Assembly: GCF_017353415.1 (NCBI RefSeq)
Contig: NZ_JAFMPX010000002.1
Location: 62,001-126,000 of the forward strand
Source of the DNA: Arthrobacter sp. E3
GTDB lineage: Bacteria > Actinomycetota > Actinomycetes > Actinomycetales > Micrococcaceae
Direction of reading: 5' to 3'
Length of the DNA stretch: 64,000 nucleotides
Part shown: piece by piece, positions 16,615 through 25,753 of the stretch
Position numbering within the stretch: position 1 is the stretch's first letter
Layout of the letters: each line of letters starts with the position of its first letter
Made by a program: the position numbers and the translations under genes
Notes under the pieces: model-generated
Told to the model about the DNA's origin: nothing
Database searches by the model: none
Seen by the model: the letters and a program-made list of their open reading frames with translations, nothing else

Positions 16615-18144
16615 ATGATCAGCGCCCACTCTGCGGCTTCTGTCCGCGCCGCCGAAGCACCCCTGCTGGCGGCCGGACGTGGCCCGGAGCTCATGCGCAC
16701 GGCTGCTTACGGCTTGGCTCAGGGCGTTCTCGCAACGCTGCGTACACGGGGCGCCAGCGTGTACGGAGCACGCGTGGCGCTGCTCGTTGGCCCGGGCAAC
16801 AACGGTGGGGATGCGCTCTTTGCTGGAGCCTTCCTGGCTGCACGCGGGGCACGCACGACGGCGCTGCTCACCAGTGGCCGCACTCATCCCGAGGCGCTGG
16901 CTGCTTTTACTGCCGCAGGCGGGCGGTGTTTTTCCCTGTCAGCCGATGCTGGCGATGCCACGTTGGCCGCGACTGGCTTCCTCGCAGCAGCCGGGGTGTC
17001 TGACGTCGTGGTTGATGGTCTGCTGGGCACCGGTGGCAGGGGTGGGCTGCGGGAGCCGGTGGCGTCAATAGTGGCGCGGCTGGAACAACTCTCCGGCAGT
17101 GCACGGCCAGCCGTTGTGGCTTGTGACCTGCCCAGCGGTGTGGACGCCACCACAGGCGAAGTCCACGCTCCCGTGCTGCGCGCTGATTTGACGGTCACTT
17201 TTGGTGCTCACAAGGCCGGGCTGCTGGCTTCACCGGGTGAACAGTTCTGCGGGAAAGTAAGCCTTGTTGATTTAGGGCTCGGCAGCTATCTTCGTGAGTC
17301 TGAGCTGCTGCGGCTCGAACCGGCGGATCTTGCCGCCATGCTTCCCATGCCGAACGTTGCCGATCACAAGTACACCCGTGGCGTGGCCGGGATTATTGCC
17401 GGTTCCGGGCAGTACCCAGGGGCTGCCATATTGGCTGTGGCTGCCGCATCGGCGTGCGGTCCGGGAATGGTGAGGTATCTAGGGCCGCCCTCGGTGGCGG
17501 ACGCCCTACATGTGCGAAACCCCGAAGTCGTAGGTTCGCAGAACGAGCCGCAGGACGTCAGGGTGCAGGCATGGTTGGCCGGACCGGGTATCGACGGCGA
17601 TTCCCGGCAGCTGGGACGGGCCCGTGAAGCCATGGAGGCGGGGCTGCCCACTGTGGTTGACGCGGCTGCCTTGGACCTGGTTAATCCCGATCACGGAGAG
17701 AAGAATGCGCATCTGGTGCTGACACCGCACGCCGGGGAGCTGAGCACACTTTTCGCCCGCTGCGGCATTGACATGCACCGTACTGACATCGAGGCGGCGC
17801 CGTTGGCTGCGGCTCGACGAGCTGCCCAGCTTTTTGGTTCAACTGTGCTACTTAAAGGGGCTACGACCGTCGTGGCGGCACCAGGGGGTGATGTCTTCAC
17901 GCAAGCCAATGGCACCCCGCGGCTGGCTTCGGCTGGCAGCGGCGACACCCTGGCGGGGATACTCGTTGCCCTGCTGGCCATGGTGTCAGCCCCGCAAGAC
18001 CTGGCAGCAACGGCGGCCCTCGCAGCAGCTCTGCACGGAGAACTGGCTCGCCACGCCAGTGCCCATGAACCACTGAATGCCGGAATGCTTGCAAACAGAA
18101 TCCCCGCCGTGTGGGGAGCGCTTGCAGCCAGGGAATCAAACTAA
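16615..18144 (+). CDS. nnr: Bifunctional NAD(P)HX epimerase / ADP-dependent dehydratase
   Basis: Repairs hydrated, inactive NAD(P)H: the N-terminal domain (about residues 1-215) epimerises S/R forms, and the C-terminal ribokinase-like domain (about 230-509) removes water using ADP. The epimerase part shows GPGNNGGDALF; the dehydratase part shows KYTRGVAGIIAGSGQYPGA and, near the end, the nucleotide site ASAGSGDTLAGILVAL. The ATG at 16615 lies one base after the acpS stop; the frame is open further upstream inside acpS, but that part is shadow. Length (509) fits the fused form. Confidence 0.93.
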   Translation: MISAHSAASVRAAEAPLLAAGRGPELMRTAAYGLAQGVLATLRTRGASVYGARVALLVGPGNNGGDALFAGAFLAARGARTTALLTSGRTHPEALAAFTAAGGRCFSLSADAGDATLAATGFLAAAGVSDVVVDGLLGTGGRGGLREPVASIVARLEQLSGSARPAVVACDLPSGVDATTGEVHAPVLRADLTVTFGAHKAGLLASPGEQFCGKVSLVDLGLGSYLRESELLRLEPADLAAMLPMPNVADHKYTRGVAGIIAGSGQYPGAAILAVAAASACGPGMVRYLGPPSVADALHVRNPEVVGSQNEPQDVRVQAWLAGPGIDGDSRQLGRAREAMEAGLPTVVDAAALDLVNPDHGEKNAHLVLTPHAGELSTLFARCGIDMHRTDIEAAPLAAARRAAQLFGSTVLLKGATTVVAAPGGDVFTQANGTPRLASAGSGDTLAGILVALLAMVSAPQDLAATAALAAALHGELARHASAHEPLNAGMLANRIPAVWGALAARESN

Positions 18145-18154
18145 AGGGCGCACC

Positions 18155-20275
18155 ATGGACGTTTGGCCGGGCAAGGACTATCCCTTGGGCTCGCACGCTG
18201 ACGGCAAGGGCACGAATTTTGCCATCTTCAGTGACGGTGCAGCGTCCGTTCAGCTGTGCCTATTTGACGCCGAGGGCGCCGAAACCCGCATTTCACTAGG
18301 GGAGGTGGATGGCTACGTGTGGCACTGCTATGTGCCCGGGGTCGGGCCAGGCCAGCGCTACGGCTACCGGGTGGACGGGCTCTGGGACCCGGCCAACGGC
18401 GTGCGTTTCAATGCGGCCAAGCTGCTCCTTGATCCCTACGCCAAAGGAATCGACGGAACCGTGAACTGGGGCCAGCCCGTGTTCGCCTACCAACTGGGCG
18501 AACCCCTTGTGCGCAACGATGAGGACTCGGCCGCCCACACCTACCGCAGCGTGGTGGTGGACGACGCGTTCGACTGGAATGACGCGCAAGGCAATCCGGA
18601 TGTGAATCCCGAGACCCCCTACCACCGGAGCGTCATCTACGAAACTCATGTCAAGGGTTTGACTGAACTGCACCCGGATGTGCCGCAGGAACAGCGGGGC
18701 TCCTATGCCGCCGTCGCGCATCCAGCAGTGGTGGAGCACCTAAAAAAGTTGGGTGTCACTGCGGTGGAGCTGATGCCTGTGCACCAGTTCGTGCAGGACG
18801 AGCGCCTGCTGGAACAAGGGCTGCGGAATTATTGGGGCTACAACACGATCGGGTTCTTCGCCCCACACAATGAGTACGCCGCCAGCACCGACCCCTGCGA
18901 CCAGGTACGCGAATTCAAAACCATGGTCAAGGAACTGCACAAAAACGGTCTGGAAGTCATTCTGGACGTTGTCTACAACCACACGGCCGAGGGTAGTAAT
19001 CTGGGCCCCACCCTGTCTTTCCGCGGTATCGACAACGACGCCTACTACAGGCTCCAGGAACAGAACAAGGAACTGTATCTGGACTACACCGGCACTGGAA
19101 ACTCGTTGAATGTCCGCCAGCCGCACTCGCTGCAGTTGATCATGGATTCGCTGCGGTATTGGGTCAGCGAGATGCACGTGGACGGCTTCCGCTTCGACTT
19201 GGCAGCGACGTTGGCGCGTGAGTTTTATGACGTTGACAAGCTGTCCAGTTTCTTTGAAATGGTGCAGCAGGACCCCGTGGTGTCGCGGGTCAAGCTCATT
19301 GCCGAGCCTTGGGATTTGGGCCCCGGCGGCTACCAAGTAGGTAAATTCCCGCCAAAGTGGACGGAATGGAACGGCAAGTTCCGTGACACGGTGCGGGACT
19401 TCTGGCACGGGGAGCCATCCACCCTCGGTGAATTTGCGTCGCGGCTGACCGGCTCCTCCGACCTCTACGGCAATTCAGGACGCCGCCCGGTAGCCTCCAT
19501 CAATTTCGTCACAGCCCACGACGGCTTCACGCTGCGGGATTTGGTCAGCTACAACGACAAACACAATGAAGGCAACGGGGAAGACAATCGCGACGGGGAG
19601 TCTCACAACCGCTCCTGGAACCATGGGCAGGAGGGCCCCAGCACTGACCCTGCCGTTCAAGAGCTGCGGGCCCGGGCGCAGCGGAACTTCCTCACTACGC
19701 TCATGCTGTCGCAGGGCGTACCCATGATCCTGCACGGGGATGAGCTGGGGCGGAGTCAAAACGGCAACAACAACGCCTACGCCCAAGATTCCCCACTGAC
19801 CTGGATCAACTGGGAACAGGCCGACGCCGGACTCGTTGACTTTTTCTCCCGGCTGGGCAGGCTGCGGCGGGAGCACCCGGTGTTCCGCCGTCGTCGGTTC
19901 TTCGACGGACGCCCGGTGGAACGCGGGGAAGACGAAGCGCTCGCGGACATTGTGTGGTTGCGCCCCGATGCGGCCGCCATGACCGGTCAGGACTGGGACA
20001 GCGGTTTTGGGCACAGCATCGGCGTGTTCCTCAATGGCGACGGTCTTCCCGAATGCGACGAGCACGGGCAGGAGGTGGTGGATGACTGCTTCTTGCTGTT
20101 GTTCAACGGCGGCGCAGATACGGTCAACTTCACACTGCCGGATGCCAGCTACGCTTCGCATTGGGTGGTGGAAGTCCACACGGACGGGGTGTCCGGGAAT
20201 GACGTTGCCGCAGGTGGTGCCGTGGCGGTGAGCGCGCACTCGGCGCTGGTGTTGCGAGCCCCGGGCAGGGATTAG
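18155..20275 (+). CDS. glgX: Glycogen debranching enzyme GlgX
   Basis: Isoamylase-type GH13 enzyme that cleaves alpha-1,6 branches of glycogen. The 706-residue protein has an N-terminal CBM48-like domain (to about residue 150) and the catalytic barrel with nucleophile D348 (DGFRFDLAATLA), acid/base E384 (IAEPWDLG) and D456 (TAHDGFTLRDL). I chose ATG 18155 after AAAGGG; the frame stays open into the end of the preceding gene, but the family N-terminus (VWPGKDYPLGSH) fixes the start. It lies ten bases after the repair gene and could be read from the same transcript. Confidence 0.93.
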   Translation: MDVWPGKDYPLGSHADGKGTNFAIFSDGAASVQLCLFDAEGAETRISLGEVDGYVWHCYVPGVGPGQRYGYRVDGLWDPANGVRFNAAKLLLDPYAKGIDGTVNWGQPVFAYQLGEPLVRNDEDSAAHTYRSVVVDDAFDWNDAQGNPDVNPETPYHRSVIYETHVKGLTELHPDVPQEQRGSYAAVAHPAVVEHLKKLGVTAVELMPVHQFVQDERLLEQGLRNYWGYNTIGFFAPHNEYAASTDPCDQVREFKTMVKELHKNGLEVILDVVYNHTAEGSNLGPTLSFRGIDNDAYYRLQEQNKELYLDYTGTGNSLNVRQPHSLQLIMDSLRYWVSEMHVDGFRFDLAATLAREFYDVDKLSSFFEMVQQDPVVSRVKLIAEPWDLGPGGYQVGKFPPKWTEWNGKFRDTVRDFWHGEPSTLGEFASRLTGSSDLYGNSGRRPVASINFVTAHDGFTLRDLVSYNDKHNEGNGEDNRDGESHNRSWNHGQEGPSTDPAVQELRARAQRNFLTTLMLSQGVPMILHGDELGRSQNGNNNAYAQDSPLTWINWEQADAGLVDFFSRLGRLRREHPVFRRRRFFDGRPVERGEDEALADIVWLRPDAAAMTGQDWDSGFGHSIGVFLNGDGLPECDEHGQEVVDDCFLLLFNGGADTVNFTLPDASYASHWVVEVHTDGVSGNDVAAGGAVAVSAHSALVLRAPGRD

Positions 20276-20311
20276 AAGCAGCACTCAGCATTGCGTGGCA
20301 AGATTGAGCGT

Positions 20312-21349
20312 ATGACCTTTCACGCCGCGGAGAACCGCTATGAAACCATGCCATATCGCCGAGTGGGCCGCAGCGGGCTGAAGCTGCCCGCAATTTCGCT
20401 GGGCCTGTGGCACAACTTTGGAGATGACAAGCCGTTCGAGGTGCAGCGGGATATTTTGCGACGCGCCTTTGATCTCGGCATCACGCACTTCGACCTTGCC
20501 AACAACTATGGTCCGCCAGCTGGCAGTGCGGAGACGAACTTCGGCCGGCATTTGAAGGACGACTTTGCCGCCCACCGCGACGAACTCGTCATCTCCAGCA
20601 AGGCCGGCTACCGCATGTGGCCCGGCCCCTATGGTGAATGGGGCTCGCGCAAGAGCGTGCTCTCCAGCCTGGACCAGTCGCTCACCCGGATGGGCCTGGA
20701 CTATGTGGATATCTTCTACAGCCACCGCCCCGACCCGGAGACCCCCATGGAGGAGACCATGGGTGCGCTGGACCATGCCGTCCGATCAGGCAAGGCGCTG
20801 TACGCAGGTATTTCGTCCTACACTCCGGCGCAGACGCTTGAAGCCGCACGGATACTGAAGGAAATGGGCACGCCGCTACTCATCCACCAGCCGTCCTACT
20901 CCATGCTGAACCGGTGGACCGAGGACGGCGAGCCAAGCCTTTACGAAGCTCTCGACACGGTCGGCGCGGGCTGCATCGCCTTCTCCCCGCTGGCGCAGGG
21001 CATGCTGACTGACCGCTACCTCAACGGTGTGCCGGCTGACTCTCGCGCAGCGAAGGAGCACTTCCTGCACGAAAACGATCTGACCGAGGACAAAATGAAC
21101 CGGGTCCGCCGGCTCAATGACATCGCCGCCGGACGCGGCCAGTCACTGGCGCAAATGGCCATTGCCTGGATCTTGCGCGAGCAGTCCAAGGGCATCTCCG
21201 TCACCTCCGCACTGGTGGGAGCCTCCAGTGTGGCGCAGCTCGAGAACACTGCGGCGGCCATCAACAACCTGGACTTCACAGAAGCCGAGTTGACGGCGAT
21301 CGATGAGTTCGCCGTCGAATCCGCCATCAACAGGTGGGCGCAAAAATAG
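20312..21349 (+). CDS. Aldo/keto reductase, YghZ (glyceraldehyde-3-phosphate reductase) type
   Basis: NADPH-dependent reductase of the AKR superfamily. The 345-residue protein keeps the catalytic tetrad D61, Y66 (DLANNYGPP), K97 (SSKAGY) and H138 (YSHRPDP). The N-terminus (AAENRYETMPYRRVGRSGLKLP) and WPGPYGEWGSRKSVL closely match E. coli YghZ, which acts on L-glyceraldehyde-3-phosphate and methylglyoxal; the native substrate here is inferred from that. The ATG 20312 has no ribosome site. A weak CAAGAT box seven bases upstream hints at a leaderless transcript. Confidence 0.88.
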   Translation: MTFHAAENRYETMPYRRVGRSGLKLPAISLGLWHNFGDDKPFEVQRDILRRAFDLGITHFDLANNYGPPAGSAETNFGRHLKDDFAAHRDELVISSKAGYRMWPGPYGEWGSRKSVLSSLDQSLTRMGLDYVDIFYSHRPDPETPMEETMGALDHAVRSGKALYAGISSYTPAQTLEAARILKEMGTPLLIHQPSYSMLNRWTEDGEPSLYEALDTVGAGCIAFSPLAQGMLTDRYLNGVPADSRAAKEHFLHENDLTEDKMNRVRRLNDIAAGRGQSLAQMAIAWILREQSKGISVTSALVGASSVAQLENTAAAINNLDFTEAELTAIDEFAVESAINRWAQK

Positions 21350-21449
21350 TCGTTGCGGGCGTGCGCAGCCGCACCGCGCTGAGAGCCTGCGGCAAATAAA
21401 TGAGAGATTTCCGCCTCGATGGAACAAAATCGCGGCGAGAGTAGTTGAC

Positions 21450-21455
21450 TAGAAT
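21450..21455 (+). promoter_or_regulatory. Candidate -10 box of ino1
   Basis: TAGAAT would give a leader of about 130 bases that contains the inverted repeat at 21508-21528. No clear -35 is present. Confidence 0.35.
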
Positions 21456-21507
21456 GGTTAGGGCGCCGATGGGGCGTCAGGTCCGGTCGAAACAGCCGTG
21501 CGTCGTG

Positions 21508-21528
21508 CCTTTACGTAAAACGTAAAGG
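21508..21528 (+). promoter_or_regulatory. Inverted repeat upstream of ino1 (candidate operator)
   Basis: CCTTTACG and CGTAAAGG are perfect inverted arms around TAAAA, with an overlapping 8-bp palindrome TTACGTAA. The element lies about 60 bases before the ino1 start. Inositol-responsive control of ino1 by a LacI-type regulator (IpsA) is known in Corynebacterium; that this site serves such a regulator is a guess. Confidence 0.45.
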
Positions 21529-21590
21529 TGTGCGTCGACCATCACCGCAAAGTGAGAACCGGTCCAGTGTGATTTTTATGAAGGAGTTCC

Positions 21591-22670
21591 GTGTCCAATC
21601 ATCCTATTCGGGTTGCCATCGTAGGCGTTGGAAACTGTGCCGCGTCATTGGTGCAAGGTGTCCAGTACTACCAAGATGCCGATCCCAGCGTCAAGGTTCC
21701 GGGCCTGATGCACGTCAATTTTGGCCAGTACCACGTCAATGATGTGCAATTTGTTGCAGCTTTTGACGTAGACAGCAAGAAGGTCGGTCTTGACCTCTCC
21801 GACGCCATTGGTGCCAGCGAAAACAACACCATCAAAATTGCCGACGTACCCAACCTCGGTGTTAAGGTTCAGCGCGGCACCACGTTGGACGGCCTCGGCA
21901 AGTACTACCGCGAGACCATTGTGGAGTCGGACGACACCCCCGTCGACATTGTTGCCCAACTGAAGGCGAACAAGGTTGATGTGCTCGTTTGCTACCTGCC
22001 CGTAGGCTCCGACGCTGCAGCAAAGTTCTATGCCCAGTGCGCCATTGACGCCGGCGTGGCCTTCGTCAACGCTCTACCCGTGTTCATTGCAGGCACCAAG
22101 GAATGGGCCGACAAATTCACCGCTGCAGGTGTTCCGATTGTTGGCGATGACATCAAGAGCCAGATCGGTGCCACCATCACGCACCGCGTCATGGCCAAAC
22201 TGTTCGAAGACCGCGGAGTGGTCCTTGACCGCACCTACCAGCTCAATGTTGGTGGCAACATGGACTTCAAGAACATGCTTGAGCGCGAGCGCCTTGAATC
22301 GAAGAAGATCTCCAAGACCCAGGCTGTCACTTCCAACACCTCGGCTGTGCTGAGTGCGGACGACGTCCACATCGGCCCGTCCGACTACGTTGCCTGGCTG
22401 GATGACCGCAAATGGGCCTTTGTCCGCTTGGAAGGCCGCAACTTCGGCGATGCCCCCGTCTCCCTCGAATACAAGCTGGAAGTATGGGACTCACCCAACT
22501 CCGCTGGTGTGATCATCGATGCCATCCGTGCAGCCAAAATCGCTCTGGACCGTGGCATTGGCGGGCCTATCCTCTCGGCCTCCAGCTACTTCATGAAGTC
22601 CCCGCCGGAGCAGTACGCTGATGACATCGCCCACGAAAAGGTTGAAGCCTTCATTCGCGGCGATATCTAA
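21591..22670 (+). CDS. ino1: Inositol-3-phosphate synthase
   Basis: Converts glucose-6-phosphate to myo-inositol phosphate, the precursor of phosphatidylinositol and of mycothiol. The 359-residue protein is the short prokaryotic type, with the NAD-binding [16 protein letters not shown] at the N-terminus, the [15 protein letters not shown] motif and [15 protein letters not shown] 21591 follows AAGGAG by four bases. It is monocistronic, with a candidate operator upstream and a terminator at 22753-22789. MshA, which uses its product, lies 8 kb away. Confidence 0.95.
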   Translation: MSNHPIRVAIVGVGNCAASLVQGVQYYQDADPSVKVPGLMHVNFGQYHVNDVQFVAAFDVDSKKVGLDLSDAIGASENNTIKIADVPNLGVKVQRGTTLDGLGKYYRETIVESDDTPVDIVAQLKANKVDVLVCYLPVGSDAAAKFYAQCAIDAGVAFVNALPVFIAGTKEWADKFTAAGVPIVGDDIKSQIGATITHRVMAKLFEDRGVVLDRTYQLNVGGNMDFKNMLERERLESKKISKTQAVTSNTSAVLSADDVHIGPSDYVAWLDDRKWAFVRLEGRNFGDAPVSLEYKLEVWDSPNSAGVIIDAIRAAKIALDRGIGGPILSASSYFMKSPPEQYADDIAHEKVEAFIRGDI

Positions 22671-22687
22671 CTCAGCACCACCCCGCC

Positions 22688-22743
22688 CTACCGACGCTCC
22701 TGCACTTTCGGGTGTGTTGGCGGTGACGCTGCCGCACTTTCGG
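22688..22743 (+). repeat. Dispersed repeat, two direct copies after ino1
   Basis: ACGCTCCTGCACTTTCGGG lies inside a copy at 22688-22712; a second, weaker copy (GACGCTGCCGCACTTTCGGG) is at 22724-22743. The same element occurs inverted on the far side of the next gene and as an inverted pair before guaA. Confidence 0.7.
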
Positions 22744-22752
22744 GTGGCCAGC

Positions 22753-22789
22753 GCCGGGTGCTCCCTCACTCCACGAGGGAGCACCCGGC
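22753..22789. terminator. Terminator between ino1 and the DUF559-like gene
   Basis: A perfect 14-bp stem (22753-22766 with 22776-22789, 9-base loop) lies between two convergent genes. Confidence 0.75.
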
Positions 22790-22829
22790 ATTTAAGGTGT
22801 GCTTCACGGTGGTGGAAATGGATCAGTTG

Positions 22830-23774
22830 TCACGAGCAAAAACCGGCGGTGACTGCAGGATCCATCCAGGCGCCCCGCAGCATCTTCTTGACGAGGCGGA
22901 CCGCCCCGGTAAAACCATCGGCAAGGTCTTCGCGGCCAAAGATGAGCACTGTCCAGCCGGCATTTCTGAAGGCGCTGTCCCGTCGTTGGTCGCTGAGGAC
23001 TTGAAGCTCGTCCAGATGTCCGCTGCCGTCGTACTGGATTGCGATCTTCCGCCTCCGGTATCCAAGGTCTGCTGAAGGTCCACCCGGCGATTCCCACAAG
23101 GTGAGCTGCAGGTCAGGCTCCGGCAGGCCGGCGTCGAGCATGGCAAGGCGCAGTAGTGTCTCGGGGCCGGAGTCGGCGCCCACCCGTAGAAGGCTCAAGG
23201 CCTCACGCGCGCGGACAATTCCCTGCAGGTTTCGATGTCCACCCAGCATTGTCCGCAGCGAGGCAATCGTGGCATATGGTGTGTCGCGGCCCTCGAATAC
23301 TGCGCGAGGCATGCGGATCAGTTGGTCGCCGATGCACGTGAGTTCGGGCAATGGAAGGGTCCTTGCAAGGTCGAGCCACGTCCGGGCGCGTGTGCTGATC
23401 CGCAAGTCCCAGTCGGTCTCAACTTCCCCGGGACGGGCCAGCACCGTATGGCCGATGACGCCCTTCCGCCGGACGCCCACCAGCTTCCGTGGCTTGCTGA
23501 GGTGGAGCTCATTGGATTCCAACAACCATGGCGGAAGAATCAGCCCGTGCAGACGCGCCGCCGTCGTGTGTGAGATCCAGGCGCCAGGGGTTGCCGCACA
23601 GAGTGCCCGGGCCGCATCCCGCAGCTCAAAGTCCCAGGACGCTGGCCTGTACAGTCCGTGACTGACGCCCTCAAAGTTCTGGGACCGCAGCAGATCTGGT
23701 GAAAGCCCCAGTGCCTCGGCCTCGCGCAGGGTGAACGGGGTGCAAGGGAGGCGGGATTTCAGCGGTGCGTCCAT
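22830..23774 (-). CDS. AbiEi-like / DUF559-like endonuclease-fold protein
   Basis: Function not established. The 314-residue protein seems to have two parts: an N-terminal half (about residues 10-150) resembling the AbiEi-type antitoxin/transcription-regulator module, and a C-terminal half resembling very-short-patch-repair-like DUF559 nucleases, with E205, D236 (ADLGYRRRKIAIQYDG) and a QRRDSAFRNAGW helix. The position often occupied by a catalytic Glu before YDG is Q247 here, so nuclease activity is uncertain. The ATG is preceded six bases upstream by CACAAT, suggesting a leaderless mRNA. Inverted pairs of a dispersed repeat flank the gene. Confidence 0.7.
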   Translation of the reverse strand: MDAPLKSRLPCTPFTLREAEALGLSPDLLRSQNFEGVSHGLYRPASWDFELRDAARALCAATPGAWISHTTAARLHGLILPPWLLESNELHLSKPRKLVGVRRKGVIGHTVLARPGEVETDWDLRISTRARTWLDLARTLPLPELTCIGDQLIRMPRAVFEGRDTPYATIASLRTMLGGHRNLQGIVRAREALSLLRVGADSGPETLLRLAMLDAGLPEPDLQLTLWESPGGPSADLGYRRRKIAIQYDGSGHLDELQVLSDQRRDSAFRNAGWTVLIFGREDLADGFTGAVRLVKKMLRGAWMDPAVTAGFCS

Positions 23775-23780
23775 GTAGAC

Positions 23781-23786
23781 ATTGTG
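23781..23786 (-). promoter_or_regulatory. Possible leaderless-type -10 box of the DUF559-like gene
   Basis: CACAAT on the minus strand lies six bases before the ATG; the same hexamer and spacing precede the shikimate-dehydrogenase-like gene at 38524. Confidence 0.4.
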
Positions 23787-23892
23787 GCCCTGATCCAGCC
23801 TTGACCGCAGAAGTTATCCACAGGTGCCTCTGCACTGTCCCCCATATCCGTGCTGGATGTGGCGGACAGTGCAGGGGCGTCGTGGGAAGTAG

Positions 23893-23953
23893 CCCCGAAA
23901 ATGCAGGAGGGTCGGGTGGGACCGCCCCGAAAGTGCAGGAGGGTCGGTAGGGG
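23893..23953 (-). repeat. Dispersed repeat, two inverted copies before the alpha-glucosidase stop
   Basis: Copies at 23893-23920 and 23925-23953 read, on the minus strand, ACCCTCCTGCACTTTCGGGG and a close variant. They are inverted relative to the copies at 22688-22743, so the DUF559-like gene sits between inverted pairs. Confidence 0.7.
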
Positions 23954-25645
23954 TTAGGGGGCGATCCAGAGGGTGGTCTCTGCCGGGATCATTGTGGTCG
24001 CGTCGGCGGGATCGCCGGAGCTGAGCACCACCTTGGACACGTCGACGCCGGATGGCAGTGGTGCGGGCTTGTTGGCAAAGTTTGTCAACACTTCCCAGCC
24101 GTTGGGGCGGCGGTAGTGCACCAACTGTCCCGATTCACCGCTGAGCCATTCAAGCGACTCCGCCGTCTGCAGCTTCCGTCGCAACGCCAAAGCATCCCGG
24201 TACATTTCCAGCGTTGAGCCAACGGTGCCATCCTGTACGTCGGCGGCCTGCAAAGCAAACCAAGACGGCTGGGGCAGCCAGGGCGTGCCACCAAATCCGA
24301 AGTTCAATTCTGTAGCGGACCAAGGCAGTGGCACGCGGCAGCCATCGCGGCCCTTGATGTTGTGCCGCGTCCGGAACCAGGTGGGATCTTGCAGGGCCGC
24401 CGCCGGCAGATCGGCCACTTCAAACAATCCGAGTTCTTCACCTTGGTACAGGTAGGCAGATCCGGGCAGCCCCAGCATGAAGAGCGTCGCGGCACGGGCC
24501 CGACGCAAACCGCGCGCCAAGTCCGTGGCCGGAGTGACGCCGTCGCTCAGCAGCCAAGCCTCCAGAGTCTCCAAGGTGCTGTCATCAGGCAACGCATAGC
24601 GGGATGCGTGGCGGACAACGTCGTGGTTGGAAAACACCCACGTCGACGAGGCGCCGGAGGCCTTGGCCTCGGAGAGACATTTTTCGGCGATGGTGCGAAA
24701 CTCGGTGCCGTCAAAGTGCGCCTGCAGGAGATCAAAGTTGAAGGCCTGGCCCAGCTCGGTGGGGCGGGCGTACTTCAACCGTCGGTCAGTAAATGGAACC
24801 CAGGCCTCGGCCACGGCGGCCTTGGGCGGGTCATATTCGTTGAGCACCGAACGCCAGCCGGCGAAGATCTCATGCACGGCGTCGCGGTCAAAGAGCGGGT
24901 CGCTGCCGTCATCGACCAGGATCTCCAGGGCCGGCTTGGAGCGCAGCGGCAGGGACATGTCCTTGTCCAACGCATGCGCCACGTCGACCCGGAAGCCGTC
25001 AACGCCGCGGTCCGCCCAGAAACGCAGCGTGGTGTGGAAATCTTCTCGCACTTCAGGGTTGTCCCAGTTGAAGTCCGGCTGTTCTGCAGCGAAAAGGTGC
25101 AGGTACCACTGGCCAAGCTGGCCTGCGTTCGGGCCCGCTGCCTCCTTCACCCGTGTCCAGGCGCCTCCGCCAAAGTGGGAGGGCCAGTCCGACGGCGGCA
25201 GCTCGCCTTCCTCGCCCAGCCCGTCAAGGAAGTGGTAGCGGGCGCGCTCTGGGGAGCCCGGAGCCGCAGCGAGTGCGGCCTGGAACCATGGGTGCAAGTT
25301 TGAGGAGTGGTTGGGCACGATGTCCACGATGATCTTGATGCCGGAGTCGTGGGCGGCGGCCACCATGGCGTCAAAGTCGTCCAGTGAACCCAGGCGGGGG
25401 TCGACGTTGCGGTAGTCATCGACGTCGTAGCCGCCGTCGGCCAGTGCCGAGGGGTAGAACGGGCTGAGCCAGATGGCATCGATCCCCAGCGCCGACAAGT
25501 AGTCCATGTGGGCCGTGATGCCAGGCAAGTCACCCATGCCGTCATTGTCGGAGTCGGCAAAGCTGCGCGGATATATCTGGTAAACAGCGGCTTGGCGCCA
25601 CCAGGTGGCCTCGGGGTGGGTTGATGCGGGTGCGGGAATGCTCAT
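23954..25645 (-). CDS. GH13 alpha-glucosidase
   Basis: Hydrolyses terminal alpha-glucosidic bonds of maltose, isomaltose or short oligosaccharides in the cytoplasm. The 563-residue protein has the GH13 barrel starting at WWRQAAVYQIYPRSF, with nucleophile D221 (GFRVDVAHAL), acid/base E280 (AVAEAW) and D342 (VFSNHDVVRH). IVPNHSSNLHPWF is region I. The sequence resembles actinobacterial oligo-1,6-glucosidase/alpha-glucosidase enzymes; the exact linkage preference cannot be read. GAGGA lies upstream of the ATG. It stands alone, divergent from a lipoprotein gene. Confidence 0.88.
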   Translation of the reverse strand: MSIPAPASTHPEATWWRQAAVYQIYPRSFADSDNDGMGDLPGITAHMDYLSALGIDAIWLSPFYPSALADGGYDVDDYRNVDPRLGSLDDFDAMVAAAHDSGIKIIVDIVPNHSSNLHPWFQAALAAAPGSPERARYHFLDGLGEEGELPPSDWPSHFGGGAWTRVKEAAGPNAGQLGQWYLHLFAAEQPDFNWDNPEVREDFHTTLRFWADRGVDGFRVDVAHALDKDMSLPLRSKPALEILVDDGSDPLFDRDAVHEIFAGWRSVLNEYDPPKAAVAEAWVPFTDRRLKYARPTELGQAFNFDLLQAHFDGTEFRTIAEKCLSEAKASGASSTWVFSNHDVVRHASRYALPDDSTLETLEAWLLSDGVTPATDLARGLRRARAATLFMLGLPGSAYLYQGEELGLFEVADLPAAALQDPTWFRTRHNIKGRDGCRVPLPWSATELNFGFGGTPWLPQPSWFALQAADVQDGTVGSTLEMYRDALALRRKLQTAESLEWLSGESGQLVHYRRPNGWEVLTNFANKPAPLPSGVDVSKVVLSSGDPADATTMIPAETTLWIAP

Positions 25646-25727
25646 GGAAGGGGTTCCTCTCGTCTTATCCGTGACGTTACCAACTTTGCGTGCAGCTTTG
25701 TTCCAAGCATGCCCGAATGCGGTGGGC

Positions 25728-25733
25728 TAGTAT
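25728..25733 (+). promoter_or_regulatory. Candidate -10 box of the lipoprotein gene
   Basis: TAGTAT lies about 20 bases before the chosen GTG start and would exclude the in-frame ATG at 25709 as a start. Confidence 0.35.
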
Positions 25734-25753
25734 TGCAGAAACGCGAGGAGGCG

